Positions 28,040 through 36,542 of a stretch of DNA of 64,000 nt are shown here, piece after piece. The stretch is from positions 90,136-154,135 of the forward strand of contig BNZC01000001.1 of NCBI GenBank assembly GCA_026000755.1, given 5' to 3'. Position 1 is the stretch's first letter. Every line of letters begins with the position of its first letter. This stretch comes from Clostridia bacterium. Lineage in GTDB: Bacteria; Bacillota; Clostridia; Lachnospirales; Lachnospiraceae. Below the pieces are notes generated by a model. The model ran no database searches. It was not told the origin of the DNA and was given only the letters and a program-made list of their open reading frames with translations. The position numbers were made by a program, and so were the translations under genes.

Positions 28040-29923
28040 CAGGAATATAAAGAGATTTTACGAACAAAAGGTAAACAAAAAAATAGCAATATGATTTTCC
28101 GCTGTCTCACAATCTGTTTTGTGGCTTGCCCGGTGGATTCGCTGCTGTTGGCACTTGCCTTGTTTGTACTGGCTGTTTTTCCGGCAGTTTTGTTAGGTTC
28201 CTATCATGCTTTGGTGTCACAATTGATGGTGTTTGATACAAATCTGCGACTGCCCCTCCTTTTATTAAGTTTGTATTGCCTGATTCTTTTTGTAAGCAAA
28301 AGCCTTTCTGATTTTTATCACCATTATTGGTTAAATTACCATACACTTCTCACCTTTGAGAAGAAAATCAAGAAATGTTTTTATCACATTTGCGGTGAAT
28401 TGGAATTAGCGGATTATTTGCAGGCAGACATTGTAAATGGAACAAAACGTGCGCAGAATGCAAGTGTCAATATTTTTCGATTGTACCAAATTATAGTGGC
28501 GATTTTTTCAAGCTGTTTTGGCATTCTTTTGATTGGCGGTATTGTTTTTTCTATTCATAAAAATCTGCTTCTGTTCTTATTTTTGACGATTTTGCCTCCT
28601 GTAGCGGAACAGGCTTATCAGATTGTGCAAAAAAGATATTTGCTCTATAAAAACACACAAGAAGCCAAGGAAGCAGAAGCATATGAACAGCTGCTCATAA
28701 AGCCTGAATCCATGAAAGAAATTAAAGTCTTGCATTGTTTTGATTTTGTGTTTGGAAAATGGAAGAGGGCAAGCAATCGGATTCTAAAAACAGAATTACA
28801 TACGCAAAACAAGCTTTTTTTTGTTTCGTTTTTATTGCAAATAATTCGTTTGGCAGGAATGATAGGGGCATATGGAAGTGTCACCTCGTTATTTATTGGC
28901 AAACAAATAAACTTGGCGGAGTTTTCAGTCATGATTTTAACCTTTTCGCAGATCACACAATTGTTCCAACAGTTGTTTTCCCTCTTCGGAAATCTTTCGG
29001 AATTTTCCGTTATGGTTAAGCCCTTTTTTGTTTTTTTGGAGAAAACGGAGAAAGAGGGGGAACTACATGATGATAGTGTATGTTTAGAGAGTTCAAAAAA
29101 CCACATAGACGAAAATCTGATACAACTGAACAATGTTTCGTTTCGCTATCCGGAAGCTAAAACATTTGCCATAAAGAATATCAATTTGAATGTACGACGG
29201 GGCGATTTTATTTATATTGTAGGTGAAAATGGTTCCGGGAAATCAACACTTTCTAAGTTACTTCTGGGATTGCTTTCGCCAACAGAAGGTCAAATCAGAG
29301 AAGATTTTGATGAAGGACACGAACCTTATCAAAACTTAGACTCGTTTTCATTAACAGAAAATCAAATCAGAAAAAGCAAAGAAACTGATACAGAAAGTTT
29401 CGTTCCTTATAATGATTCTTACCAAAAAAAATCCTGCCTTACACAGCAGTTTCAATGTTACGGCATTTGCCTGCGTGACAACGTTTTGTTTGGAAGAAAC
29501 ATGGATGAACATATGTTCGATGAATCCCTTCAAGAGATTGGATTGGGTAATTTGATTCAAAAGAAAGATACGCTGTATGGATTGGAATTTGGAGGGATTG
29601 AACTGTCCGGTGGGCAGAAGCAAAGACTGGCTATGTTGCGTGCAATGTTAAAACAAGCTGATTTTCTGGTTTTGGATGAACCCACAAGTGCGATTGATGC
29701 CTTGGAAGAGAGCAGGATTTATCGTGCCTTGCAACAGGCAGCAAAAGGGAAAACAACGGTTATGATTTCACATCGCCTTGCCTTAGCCAAGGATGCGGAT
29801 ATGGTTCTTTTGTTGAAGGATGGCAGAATATTGGAGCAGGGAAAGCATAGGGAATTGCTCAGGAAAAACGGGGAATATGCCAGAATGTGGCAAACTCATG
29901 CCAACTTGTATGCTACCGAGTAA
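28031..29923 (+). CDS. ABC exporter half-transporter 2 (TMD-NBD)
   Basis: A 630-residue partner of the upstream half-transporter. Six or so membrane helices (about 35-310) precede an ATPase with Walker A GENGSGKSTLS, signature LSGGQKQRLAMLRAML, Walker B FLVLDEPTSAID and ISHRLA. Start at ATG 28031 (MNQQEYKE), inside the duplicated tail of the first gene. Between Walker A and the Q-loop is a 24-residue tandem duplication (29282-29425). Its end overlaps an inverted copy of the double-hairpin repeat. The pair forms one exporter of unknown cargo. Confidence 0.9.
   Translation: MNQQEYKEILRTKGKQKNSNMIFRCLTICFVACPVDSLLLALALFVLAVFPAVLLGSYHALVSQLMVFDTNLRLPLLLLSLYCLILFVSKSLSDFYHHYWLNYHTLLTFEKKIKKCFYHICGELELADYLQADIVNGTKRAQNASVNIFRLYQIIVAIFSSCFGILLIGGIVFSIHKNLLLFLFLTILPPVAEQAYQIVQKRYLLYKNTQEAKEAEAYEQLLIKPESMKEIKVLHCFDFVFGKWKRASNRILKTELHTQNKLFFVSFLLQIIRLAGMIGAYGSVTSLFIGKQINLAEFSVMILTFSQITQLFQQLFSLFGNLSEFSVMVKPFFVFLEKTEKEGELHDDSVCLESSKNHIDENLIQLNNVSFRYPEAKTFAIKNINLNVRRGDFIYIVGENGSGKSTLSKLLLGLLSPTEGQIREDFDEGHEPYQNLDSFSLTENQIRKSKETDTESFVPYNDSYQKKSCLTQQFQCYGICLRDNVLFGRNMDEHMFDESLQEIGLGNLIQKKDTLYGLEFGGIELSGGQKQRLAMLRAMLKQADFLVLDEPTSAIDALEESRIYRALQQAAKGKTTVMISHRLALAKDADMVLLLKDGRILEQGKHRELLRKNGEYARMWQTHANLYATE
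29282..29425 (+). repeat. 72-bp in-frame tandem duplication inside ABC half-transporter 2
   Basis: ACAGAAGGTCAAATCAGA at 29282 and ACAGAAAATCAAATCAGA at 29354 start two related 72-base units. They read TEGQIREDFDEGHEPYQN and TENQIRKSKETDTESFVPYN. It is more diverged than the duplication in the first half-transporter and lies in the equivalent region, before the Q-loop. Confidence 0.75.
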
Positions 29924-29969
29924 ACGTGAGTATAGATTCGGTAAGCAGCACCCTAAAGTACAGGGCTTA
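29910..29969 (-). repeat. double-hairpin intergenic repeat, inverted copy
   Basis: TACCGAG...TTCGGTAAGCA then CACCCTAAAGTACAGGGCTTA: the reverse complement of the copy-1 arrangement. It overlaps the last codons of the second ABC gene and abuts the stop of the converging recombinase gene, a place where a bidirectional terminator would be expected. Confidence 0.7.
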
Positions 29970-29970
29970 G

Positions 29971-31032
29971 TTACTTTCGGTCAAAAATACTCCCCGAAAA
30001 CTTCCCCGCCAATTTACGGCGTTCGTCATCAGTCGCCGCATAGTGCTGGCGGGTGGTTTCCACACTTTTATGTCCTAAGGCATCCGCCACCAGATAAATA
30101 TCTCCGGTTTCCTTATATAAATTCGTTCCATAGGTACTGCGAAGCTTATGAGGTGTAATTTTTTTGTTGATACTGGCAGCGTTGCTGTATTTTTTGACCA
30201 ACATTTCCACGGCACGTGTGGTCAGGCGACCATATTTCAAGGACAAGAAAAGGGCATTTTCACTGCCTTCCTGCGCCTTTTTCTCAAAATGTTCCCGTTC
30301 CAATTCCAGATATTCCTTCAAGGCGGCGGCTACCTCATCGCCAAAATAAACAGTGGATTCATTTCCGCCTTTTCGGACAACACGAATGCAATTATATTTG
30401 AAATTCACATCCTTAACATCTAAGCCCACCAATTCCGAAACTCGAACACCTGTTCCGAGTAGGAGAGTAAGAATTGCAGTGTCACGATATTTGGTTTTTT
30501 CATGCAAAGAAAGCTGTTTTTTGCTCATCATTTGACCGGTTTCAGCCGCATTTACCAGATCCGCCACCTCATCCTTATCCAAATGGATGATATTATCTTT
30601 GTGTTTCTTGGGCGTTTCAATCATAGACGGAGCATTTGTCTGAATAAATTCTTTTTTGAAGAAATAACGGTACATGGTACGCAACGCCGATAGTTTGCGG
30701 GATTTCCCTTTTTCTCCATTGCTTATTTCTGTGCCGTCTTTATTTTCATAAAAAGAAAGATAAGCCAGATATTCCTCAATATCCGTAGAATTTAACTGAT
30801 CCAAAAGAGCAATGGGAATATCGTGCATGGAGATATTTTTATACACGGGATTGTTTTCCTTGATAAATTGAAAAAATAAGCGTAAATCATAGGCATATGC
30901 CAATCGGGTTCTGGAGGCTGTGTTGCGGGTATCCAGATACCGAAAATAATCCTTGCAGAATTTAGGCAACTCCTGTAAGAGGATTTGTAGCTTTCTTTTG
31001 TTTTCCAAATTGATTTGTTCTGTATAATCCAT
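29971..31032 (-). CDS. tyrosine recombinase (XerC/XerD type)
   Basis: A 353-residue site-specific recombinase. An N-terminal SAM-like core-binding domain (about 15-130) precedes the catalytic domain with the first arginine in GTGVRVSELVG, HKLRSTYGTNLY (His and second Arg), LGHKSVETTRQHYA and the tyrosine nucleophile in that last motif. The ATG follows AAAGGAG. It stands alone, without excisionase or phage genes. It is Xer-like in length and may be the cell's dimer-resolution enzyme or a relic of an element. Confidence 0.88.
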   Translation of the reverse strand: MDYTEQINLENKRKLQILLQELPKFCKDYFRYLDTRNTASRTRLAYAYDLRLFFQFIKENNPVYKNISMHDIPIALLDQLNSTDIEEYLAYLSFYENKDGTEISNGEKGKSRKLSALRTMYRYFFKKEFIQTNAPSMIETPKKHKDNIIHLDKDEVADLVNAAETGQMMSKKQLSLHEKTKYRDTAILTLLLGTGVRVSELVGLDVKDVNFKYNCIRVVRKGGNESTVYFGDEVAAALKEYLELEREHFEKKAQEGSENALFLSLKYGRLTTRAVEMLVKKYSNAASINKKITPHKLRSTYGTNLYKETGDIYLVADALGHKSVETTRQHYAATDDERRKLAGKFSGSIFDRK

Positions 31033-31177
31033 GGTGAAAGACTCCTTTGAGTGTTAGGCTGAAGGGACTTAGAAAACCGTCTGCAATAAAAAGTCCCGGT
31101 ATTGTCCAAGGAACGTAAGTTTACGCATATAAAATGTGTGTGTATTGATATTGATGATAGAGAACTCATAGATCCCT

Positions 31178-31241
31178 TTATTTCTCATGTCATCACTTCG
31201 TAAAATCAACATTTAGCGAAGTGATGAATGTTGAGAAATAA
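31178..31241. promoter_or_regulatory. long interrupted palindrome between recombinase and ATPase genes
   Basis: Outer arms TTATTTCTCA (31178-31187) and TGAGAAATAA (31232-31241) enclose inner arms CATCACTTCG (31191-31200) and CGAAGTGATG (about 31217-31226). It lies 146 bases upstream of the recombinase gene and 71 downstream of the ATPase gene. The rest of the 279-base gap shows nothing clear. It could end the ATPase transcript or bind a recombinase. Confidence 0.55.
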
Positions 31242-31311
31242 CGCCTCTCTTTATCTTACTTGTCTATAAGTATAGCATAGATTGATGAGAAAATCCACTT
31301 CTGTTGACGGA

Positions 31312-32538
31312 TCAAATCAAATTACAAGGAATATAACAATTGTTTGCATCAATCGGCACAACTTCCTCACACATACAAATAATACCGCCGCCGGCAATTT
31401 CAATATTTGTTTTTTTCAGAACATCGAACTTCTTGACTTCACGGCTGTTTGGATTGGCAGATTTTTTGATTTCTAAGGGATGTATCCGATTGTTTTCCTC
31501 AATAAATAAATCAATCTCTTTTGCATTAGCATCACGAAAATAACTCATATTGACCTTTGTCTTTGAATAAGCATAGCGTTTCAGTAATTCGATAACAACA
31601 TGGTTTTCAAAAAAATGTCCGTTTGCCGCACCATTCATCAGCGTTTCCGTTGTAAGCCACATGGACAGATGGGCACAAAGCCCTAAATCGCAAAAATACA
31701 GCTTCGGCGTTTTAACCAATCGTTTCAGGGCATTATTTGCATAAGGGCGTAATAAATAAACAATTCCCAAACTCTCTAACAAGTGCAGCCATTCTTTTGC
31801 CGTGGGTTGTGTGATTTCCGCAGATTCTGCAAGTTTTTTGTAGTTTACCTGTTCTGCCACAAGTGCAGCACAAGCTGTCAAAAATTTCCCAAAACGCAGG
31901 CTATCTGTTACACCACCAAGTTCCGCCACATCTCGCATAAGGTAGGTATCCACATAGGCATTATAATACTCCTGCCGCTGTTCCGAATCGGCATGGAGAA
32001 CCTGTGGCATACCCCCTCGCCAAATATGCTCAAACACATCAAGTACATCTGTTTTCGGAACCAGTTTCTGTCGCAATTGAAAACAGGATAAAGTAAAATC
32101 AAGATCATTTTCAAAAACCGTTTGGTCCTTTTCGCTTTTTGAAAAACTGTATAAATCCAAGATGCCGATTCTGCCCGCTAATGTTTCACGAACATTTTTC
32201 ATCATCTCATACTGTTGTGAACCTGTCAGCCAAAACAGCCCGGTCTCTTCGCTTTCATCGCAAATCAGCTTGATTTGGGGAAATAATTCCGGGGCATATT
32301 GGACTTCATCAATAATGATTGGAAATTTGTAAGTCTGAAAAAATAACACAGGATCAGATTTCGCAAGCTCTCTCGCTTTTAAGTTATCAAGGGTCACATA
32401 GGTTCTGCCCTGCCCTTGTGCAAGGTGACGAAGCATGGTGGTCTTGCCCACTTGCCTTGCCCCTGTGACCAGTACCGCTTTGAAAAATCCGCTCAGTTTT
32501 ATGAATTTACGTTCTAATTGCCGTTTGATATAGTCCAT
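31312..32538 (-). CDS. AAA-type ATPase with DUF4143 domain
   Basis: A 408-residue protein of a widespread bacterial/archaeal family with unknown job. Walker A VTGARQVGKTTML (about 24-36), Walker B PIIIDEVQYAPEL, sensor-like FWLTGSQQYEMM, then a helical region and the DUF4143 C-terminal domain with nuclease-like strands (AKEIDLFIEENNRIHPLEIK, resembling a restriction-fold core). The ATG at 32538 is chosen because AGAGGTG precedes it; the ORF extends 11 codons upstream through the promoter region. Two similar operator-like sites lie upstream. Confidence 0.82.
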   Translation of the reverse strand: MDYIKRQLERKFIKLSGFFKAVLVTGARQVGKTTMLRHLAQGQGRTYVTLDNLKARELAKSDPVLFFQTYKFPIIIDEVQYAPELFPQIKLICDESEETGLFWLTGSQQYEMMKNVRETLAGRIGILDLYSFSKSEKDQTVFENDLDFTLSCFQLRQKLVPKTDVLDVFEHIWRGGMPQVLHADSEQRQEYYNAYVDTYLMRDVAELGGVTDSLRFGKFLTACAALVAEQVNYKKLAESAEITQPTAKEWLHLLESLGIVYLLRPYANNALKRLVKTPKLYFCDLGLCAHLSMWLTTETLMNGAANGHFFENHVVIELLKRYAYSKTKVNMSYFRDANAKEIDLFIEENNRIHPLEIKKSANPNSREVKKFDVLKKTNIEIAGGGIICMCEEVVPIDANNCYIPCNLI

Positions 32539-32556
32539 GGCACACCTCTTTTCAGG

Positions 32557-32683
32557 AAAATATAAGATCAATCTTATTATATCTTAAAAAAGGGTGCATT
32601 CATTTGAACTAATCCATAAGCGCCTATTTTTAAGAAAATATAAAGTCGACTTTATTATATCTTAAAAATAGGCAAATTGTCAA
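32557..32683 (-). promoter_or_regulatory. promoter and two palindromic operators of the DUF4143 ATPase gene
   Basis: On the minus strand: TTGACA (32678-32683), an 18-base spacer and TATAAT (32654-32659). The perfect palindrome ATAAAGTCGACTTTAT (32640-32655) overlaps the -10. A second block of the same design lies exactly 78 bases closer to the gene, with ATAAGATCAATCTTAT (32562-32577) and the same flanks (GAAAATATAA and TTATATCTTAAAAA). This suggests tight repression by a dimeric regulator. Confidence 0.75.
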
Positions 32684-32736
32684 GTCTATATTTCACTCAA
32701 TTTCTTCCAAATAAGTTTCTATAAGCTGGCGGATTA

Positions 32737-32829
32737 TCATACACATACAAATTCCTTGAACAATTCCTCAAACTGATCTGCGTGGTCAATCCCATAGTAA
32801 TAATCCATCATACTGTGATTGATTTTCAT
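32737..32829 (-). CDS. possible 30-residue peptide or gene remnant
   Basis: Reads MKINHSMMDYYYGIDHADQF, then EELFKEFVCV and a stop. AAAGGAAC lies about ten bases before the ATG, a fair ribosome site. No family is recognised. It sits in the 529-base gap between the ATPase gene and the next gene; the rest of that gap shows only the promoter and operators described. It may be the N-terminal remnant of a lost gene. Confidence 0.3.
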   Translation of the reverse strand: MKINHSMMDYYYGIDHADQFEELFKEFVCV

Positions 32830-33067
32830 GGTGTAGTGTTCCTTTCAAAAAGTTTGATCTGTATTCTTCCATTCCGATCCTTTCTCTATTTTTTGCAGTT
32901 ATACAGCTAATAGGTAAACTTCACACCTTTTCACAACTGATTTCTTAAATATGCCACAGAAATATATCACAGAGCATAATTTTTCCACAAAAAAGCCCTG
33001 ACAATTGCCAGAACTCTTTTCTTATTGCTTTATTTTGCACTTGTAAAATACGTATAAACGGCGTATA

Positions 33068-34060
33068 CTATAACTCTTTTGATTTTCCCGATTTCGACAA
33101 ATATTCGGTGCGCAGATCTTCCCGAGGCTTAATGCCTTTTGCTACGGCTCTCTCGAATTCGCGAATCCACAAATTCTCGAATTCGTCATCATCCAAATAA
33201 TACTCCAAAAGACAATACAGTGCGATTTCATCTTCAGATTCTGTGTTGTATTTCCAGTAATATGCGATACCTTCGTCGTACTCAAAGAGTCTGAATTTGA
33301 GTATAAGGTACAATTGGGCAGCCTGTCCCTTATGCTCTTTGGCACGATACGCATTGCCTCCCACCGTGAATAATCTTTTTGCCTTTTGGATGGCATCGTA
33401 CTCTTTTCGGTAGGTATCGACCTGTGTCAGTGCAAGATTTATCACATCAGGCGTTTTCAAAGAAGCTTGCAAGGTATAGAACAGCGATTGCGGAAGATTT
33501 TCCCTGTCAACATTGCTGTCAAGCGTTAAAAATAGCGCCATTCTAATCGTTTCTTTGTCATAACCATCGAGAAAAATCTTGCTAAGCACAATTCCCAATA
33601 ATTCCGTCTGTGCATATCCAACCGATGAAAATGGATTTTCCGTGCGGAATATGTAATAATGGCAAGCATAAGAAAGCATATCATATATTGATACCAAAAG
33701 CTGTGCCGCTACAATGCCGTTTTCGCCTCGAACCGAAAGCAGCGACTTTATAAAGCGTTTTACCATAAATCGCCATTTGGGACGGTTTGCCTTGGACACG
33801 TATTTGTTCGGAGCAAAATAATACTGTTGGTCAGCATAAAAAAGGAAACATTCGATTTCCGTTTTCAATGTCGGAAAATCGACAATAGATGCTGCTTTAG
33901 CAGATTTTGGCTTTTCAAGCGAAAAATCCAGCAACACATTGTCCAAATCATCCTCTTCTTTTCTGGCTTTTGGAATCTTCCTATATAACATGACCACGAT
34001 TTCCCTTAACTTGTCTGCTTCATATTTACTCAGTATCGCTCGCAGTTCATCCACTCGCAT
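33068..34060 (-). CDS. hypothetical protein, mostly helical
   Basis: I do not recognise this 330-residue protein. It has no signal peptide or membrane helix. The N-terminus (MRVDELRAILSKYEADKLRE) and a basic/acidic linker (about 30-58) resemble a small domain joined to an all-alpha body. The C-terminal half has Tyr/Leu-rich helix pairs (AAQLYLILKFRLFEYDEG, EIALYCLLEYYLDDDEFENL) that could be TPR-like repeats. The ATG follows AAAGGACG. It is single, between the ATPase gene and thiF, in the same direction. No function is proposed. Confidence 0.75.
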   Translation of the reverse strand: MRVDELRAILSKYEADKLREIVVMLYRKIPKARKEEDDLDNVLLDFSLEKPKSAKAASIVDFPTLKTEIECFLFYADQQYYFAPNKYVSKANRPKWRFMVKRFIKSLLSVRGENGIVAAQLLVSIYDMLSYACHYYIFRTENPFSSVGYAQTELLGIVLSKIFLDGYDKETIRMALFLTLDSNVDRENLPQSLFYTLQASLKTPDVINLALTQVDTYRKEYDAIQKAKRLFTVGGNAYRAKEHKGQAAQLYLILKFRLFEYDEGIAYYWKYNTESEDEIALYCLLEYYLDDDEFENLWIREFERAVAKGIKPREDLRTEYLSKSGKSKEL

Positions 34061-34173
34061 AAAATCATCGTCCTTTCACATTTTTATTTATCTCGATTAA
34101 ACATATAAGCAGCAATTTTGCCAAATGCCTGACTGATTTCATGAATGTAATCCATAAACAAAACTGTATGGGT

Positions 34174-34986
34174 TCATATCTTACACCCGGCGTACCGATA
34201 AAGCTCTATACTTTTCGCCACATCTGTAATCACCGGCTCATTTCCGCACACCTTACATTCACTATTTACTGATTTATAGAAAATCTTTCGAAATGACATA
34301 GACAGTCCGTCAAATATAAGCATTTGGCTTGTCAGCAGTTCGCCAATTTGCAGTAAATATTTGAGTGCCTCTAAGCCTTGCAAGGAACCAATCACTCCAC
34401 CCATTACGCCCAACACCCCGGCTTCGGAGCAGCTTGGAATCTCGTTTTCCGGAGGCATTTCCTCGAAAATACAGCGGTAACATGGGCCCTTCCCGGGAAT
34501 ATAGGTCATCAGTTGCCCGGAGAATTGCAAAATTCCCCCATGGGAAAAGGGCTTTTTTGCTAAGACACAGGCATCGTTAATCAGGAATTTTGCCGGAAAA
34601 TTATCCACACCCTCAATCACAAAATCGTAAGGAGCAATTAGCTCTGCAATGTTTTCAGGGGAAACAAACAGGGGATGGATTTCTACCTTTACATGGGGAT
34701 TGATTTCAGCTATCGTTTCTTTGGCGGACACTGTTTTTAGTTGTCCCACCGCTTGGGTTTTATGGAGAATCTGCCGTTGCAGATTGGATAAATCCACTTG
34801 ATCGCCATCAGCAATGCCGATGGTGCCAATCCCCGCCGCCGCAAGATATAAGGCCGAAGGAGAACCAAGCCCCCCTGCCCCGATAATTAAAACCTTACTG
34901 TCGGACAGGATTTTCTGCCCTTTTGTGCCAACGCCTTTCAGCAAAATATGCCGGGAATAGCGTTCGATTTCTTGTGTTGAGAACAT
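34174..34986 (-). CDS. thiF: ThiF/MoeB-type adenylyltransferase
   Basis: E1-like enzyme that adenylates the C-terminal glycine of ThiS. The 270-residue protein has the nucleotide loop GAGGLGSPSALYLAAAG (about 36-52), DLSNLQRQILH, the conserved DNFPAKFLINDAC region and zinc cysteines (CYRC and CKVCG). The ATG at 34986 (MFSTQEIERYSRH) is the family start, after AAAGGAAG. It is the last gene of the thi operon. Position argues for ThiF rather than MoeB. Confidence 0.9.
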   Translation of the reverse strand: MFSTQEIERYSRHILLKGVGTKGQKILSDSKVLIIGAGGLGSPSALYLAAAGIGTIGIADGDQVDLSNLQRQILHKTQAVGQLKTVSAKETIAEINPHVKVEIHPLFVSPENIAELIAPYDFVIEGVDNFPAKFLINDACVLAKKPFSHGGILQFSGQLMTYIPGKGPCYRCIFEEMPPENEIPSCSEAGVLGVMGGVIGSLQGLEALKYLLQIGELLTSQMLIFDGLSMSFRKIFYKSVNSECKVCGNEPVITDVAKSIELYRYAGCKI

Positions 34987-35095
34987 CGTGCGGATTCTTC
35001 CTTTCAAATTACAGTTTGTGTGAATCAGTAAGATTTTCGTGCATAATCGTGCTTTCTGAAACCACATTTCGATAATCATGTATTGTTCAGTAAGG

Positions 35096-35141
35096 TGTCC
35101 CGTGCATAATTGTTACTTTCGCAGGAATTGTGAATAGTAAC
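35096..35141. repeat. partial MITE-like copy D
   Basis: CGTGCATAATT followed by the degenerate palindrome GTTACTTTCGCAGGAA TTGTGAATAGTAAC (35112-35141). This equals the palindromic end of copies B and C. It ends two bases from the thiE stop. The rest of the element is absent. Confidence 0.7.
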
Positions 35142-35143
35142 AG

Positions 35144-36139
35144 TTACTCTCCCACGTGCCTCATGAGCCAACCCAGATACCCCTCCACAAGGTTATAAGC
35201 CTCATATCCGGCATCTACAAGAAGCTCTGCAATTTCATGACTGATTTCGCCCTTTTGGCAATACACAATGACAGGCTTTTCTCTCGGAATATCATAAAGC
35301 CGTGCCGCTTCCTGCGGAAAAGGCAGATTGATAGCTCCTGTAATATGCCCAAGCTGAAATGATACCGGGGTTCTAATATCAATAAGGGTGTACTGTTCTT
35401 TTGGGGCAGAAGCCAATTCTTTTAAGGAAATTGTAATGGCATTCGCCCTTGCACCATTTCCTATAGATTTTGATAGTCCCGTAATCAATTCTTTCGGTGA
35501 TTCACTTTGCATAAATTCTGACATCATGCACACTCCTGCTGCTCCGGCCTGTATACACTCCTTGGCATTTAAGGGATTCACTCCTCCAAGTGCGTATACC
35601 GGAATGGACACGACTTCACAAATGTTGCGAATCAGCTGTATTCCCCGGGGAGGGAGGTCTTTTTTGCAGTCGGTAGGAAATATATGACCGGCGGTCAGAT
35701 AACTTGCTCCCAGATCTGCGGCCTCTTTCGCTTCTTCTACCGAATGCACAGAACAACCAAGCAAATCTGCATTGACAACGCTCCTGCCACCTAGATTGAC
35801 TGCCTCTTCCACTTTGTCTACCGAATGCAGGTCACAAGCAAGCAAATCTGTATTGGGAACTTTCCGTGCATTTACATATCGTCTTAAATCCGCCAATGTC
35901 AGATGAATCCCATCGGCATATTGTTCCTTTGCAACATCGACAAAGGTATGAAAGACACACTTTATCGCATTTGCACGACAAATGTTAAGGACAGCGGCGG
36001 AAAGCTCGCTATATTGCTCTTTTTGCAAATCTTTCTCACGCAAAATAAGCATATCCGGCTTCGCTTCTGCGATTTTTTCTATTTGCCGCAGAAAATCAGG
36101 TGCAAGGCGGCGATTTGTAATACAAATGATTTTACACAT
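35144..36139 (-). CDS. ThiE/TenI-like domain fused to a rhodanese domain
   Basis: The N-terminal half (about 1-205) is a thiamin-phosphate-synthase/TenI TIM barrel: ICITNRRLA, LILREKDL, DGIHLTL, YLTAGHIFPT and YALGGVNPLNAKE. The C-terminal half (about 230-331) is a rhodanese: YTLIDIRTPVSFQLGHITGA and the active-site loop VIVYCQKGEIS with its cysteine. Within the barrel a 27-residue tandem duplication (DLLACDLHSVDKVEEAVNLG / DLLGCSVHSVEEAKEAADLG) adds an extra unit. I use the ATG at 36139, which overlaps the PIN stop. The rhodanese may feed sulfur to ThiS, replacing the domain missing in ThiI. The enzyme could act as ThiE or TenI. Confidence 0.82.
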   Translation of the reverse strand: MCKIICITNRRLAPDFLRQIEKIAEAKPDMLILREKDLQKEQYSELSAAVLNICRANAIKCVFHTFVDVAKEQYADGIHLTLADLRRYVNARKVPNTDLLACDLHSVDKVEEAVNLGGRSVVNADLLGCSVHSVEEAKEAADLGASYLTAGHIFPTDCKKDLPPRGIQLIRNICEVVSIPVYALGGVNPLNAKECIQAGAAGVCMMSEFMQSESPKELITGLSKSIGNGARANAITISLKELASAPKEQYTLIDIRTPVSFQLGHITGAINLPFPQEAARLYDIPREKPVIVYCQKGEISHEIAELLVDAGYEAYNLVEGYLGWLMRHVGE

Positions 36140-36542
36140 AACTGAGTAACTCATGAGGTTTGATAACTTTGACCTCTGTCGCTGATTTTATAAATGCTTC
36201 ATCTCTTGACACGATGTAGTCTGCATTGACTTTTTTCGCACATATGGAAACTACTGCATCCTCAAAGTCGTCCATTGACAAATCAAGTGCACCAACGCAA
36301 TCCGTAGCAGTTATGTCTACAATACCAAGCATTGCTACAAGTTTCTTCGTCATTGTTTTTGTTTTTTCTACACCGTGTCTTTTTTGTAAAACATAGAAAA
36401 TGTCGGTTAAGCTGTTTGCTGTAACAAAACCGTCGATTTTTTTAATTGCGGAAAGTCTAAGTATTTCTTGTGCTTCTTTTTCAAACTGTTCATTTGGGTT
36501 GAGTGCGTCAATAACTATGTTGTTATCTATAATTACTTTCAT
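36132..36542 (-). CDS. PIN-domain toxin
   Basis: A 136-residue PIN-fold ribonuclease (VapC-like). Acidic residues typical of the active site: Asp6 (MKVIIDNNIVIDAL), a middle glutamate/aspartate, and the C-terminal VNADYIVSRDEAF. Its start overlaps the antitoxin stop by four bases (36539-36542), the usual coupled TA layout. Its own stop overlaps the thiE start, so the pair is tied into the thiamin operon. Expected action: cleavage of tRNA or rRNA when free of antitoxin. Confidence 0.85.
   Translation of the reverse strand: MKVIIDNNIVIDALNPNEQFEKEAQEILRLSAIKKIDGFVTANSLTDIFYVLQKRHGVEKTKTMTKKLVAMLGIVDITATDCVGALDLSMDDFEDAVVSICAKKVNADYIVSRDEAFIKSATEVKVIKPHELLSYV

Noticed and set aside
29971-31032. 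Prophage or integrative element anchored by the tyrosine recombinase
   Set aside because: No excisionase, phage or conjugation genes and no flanking att repeats were seen near it.
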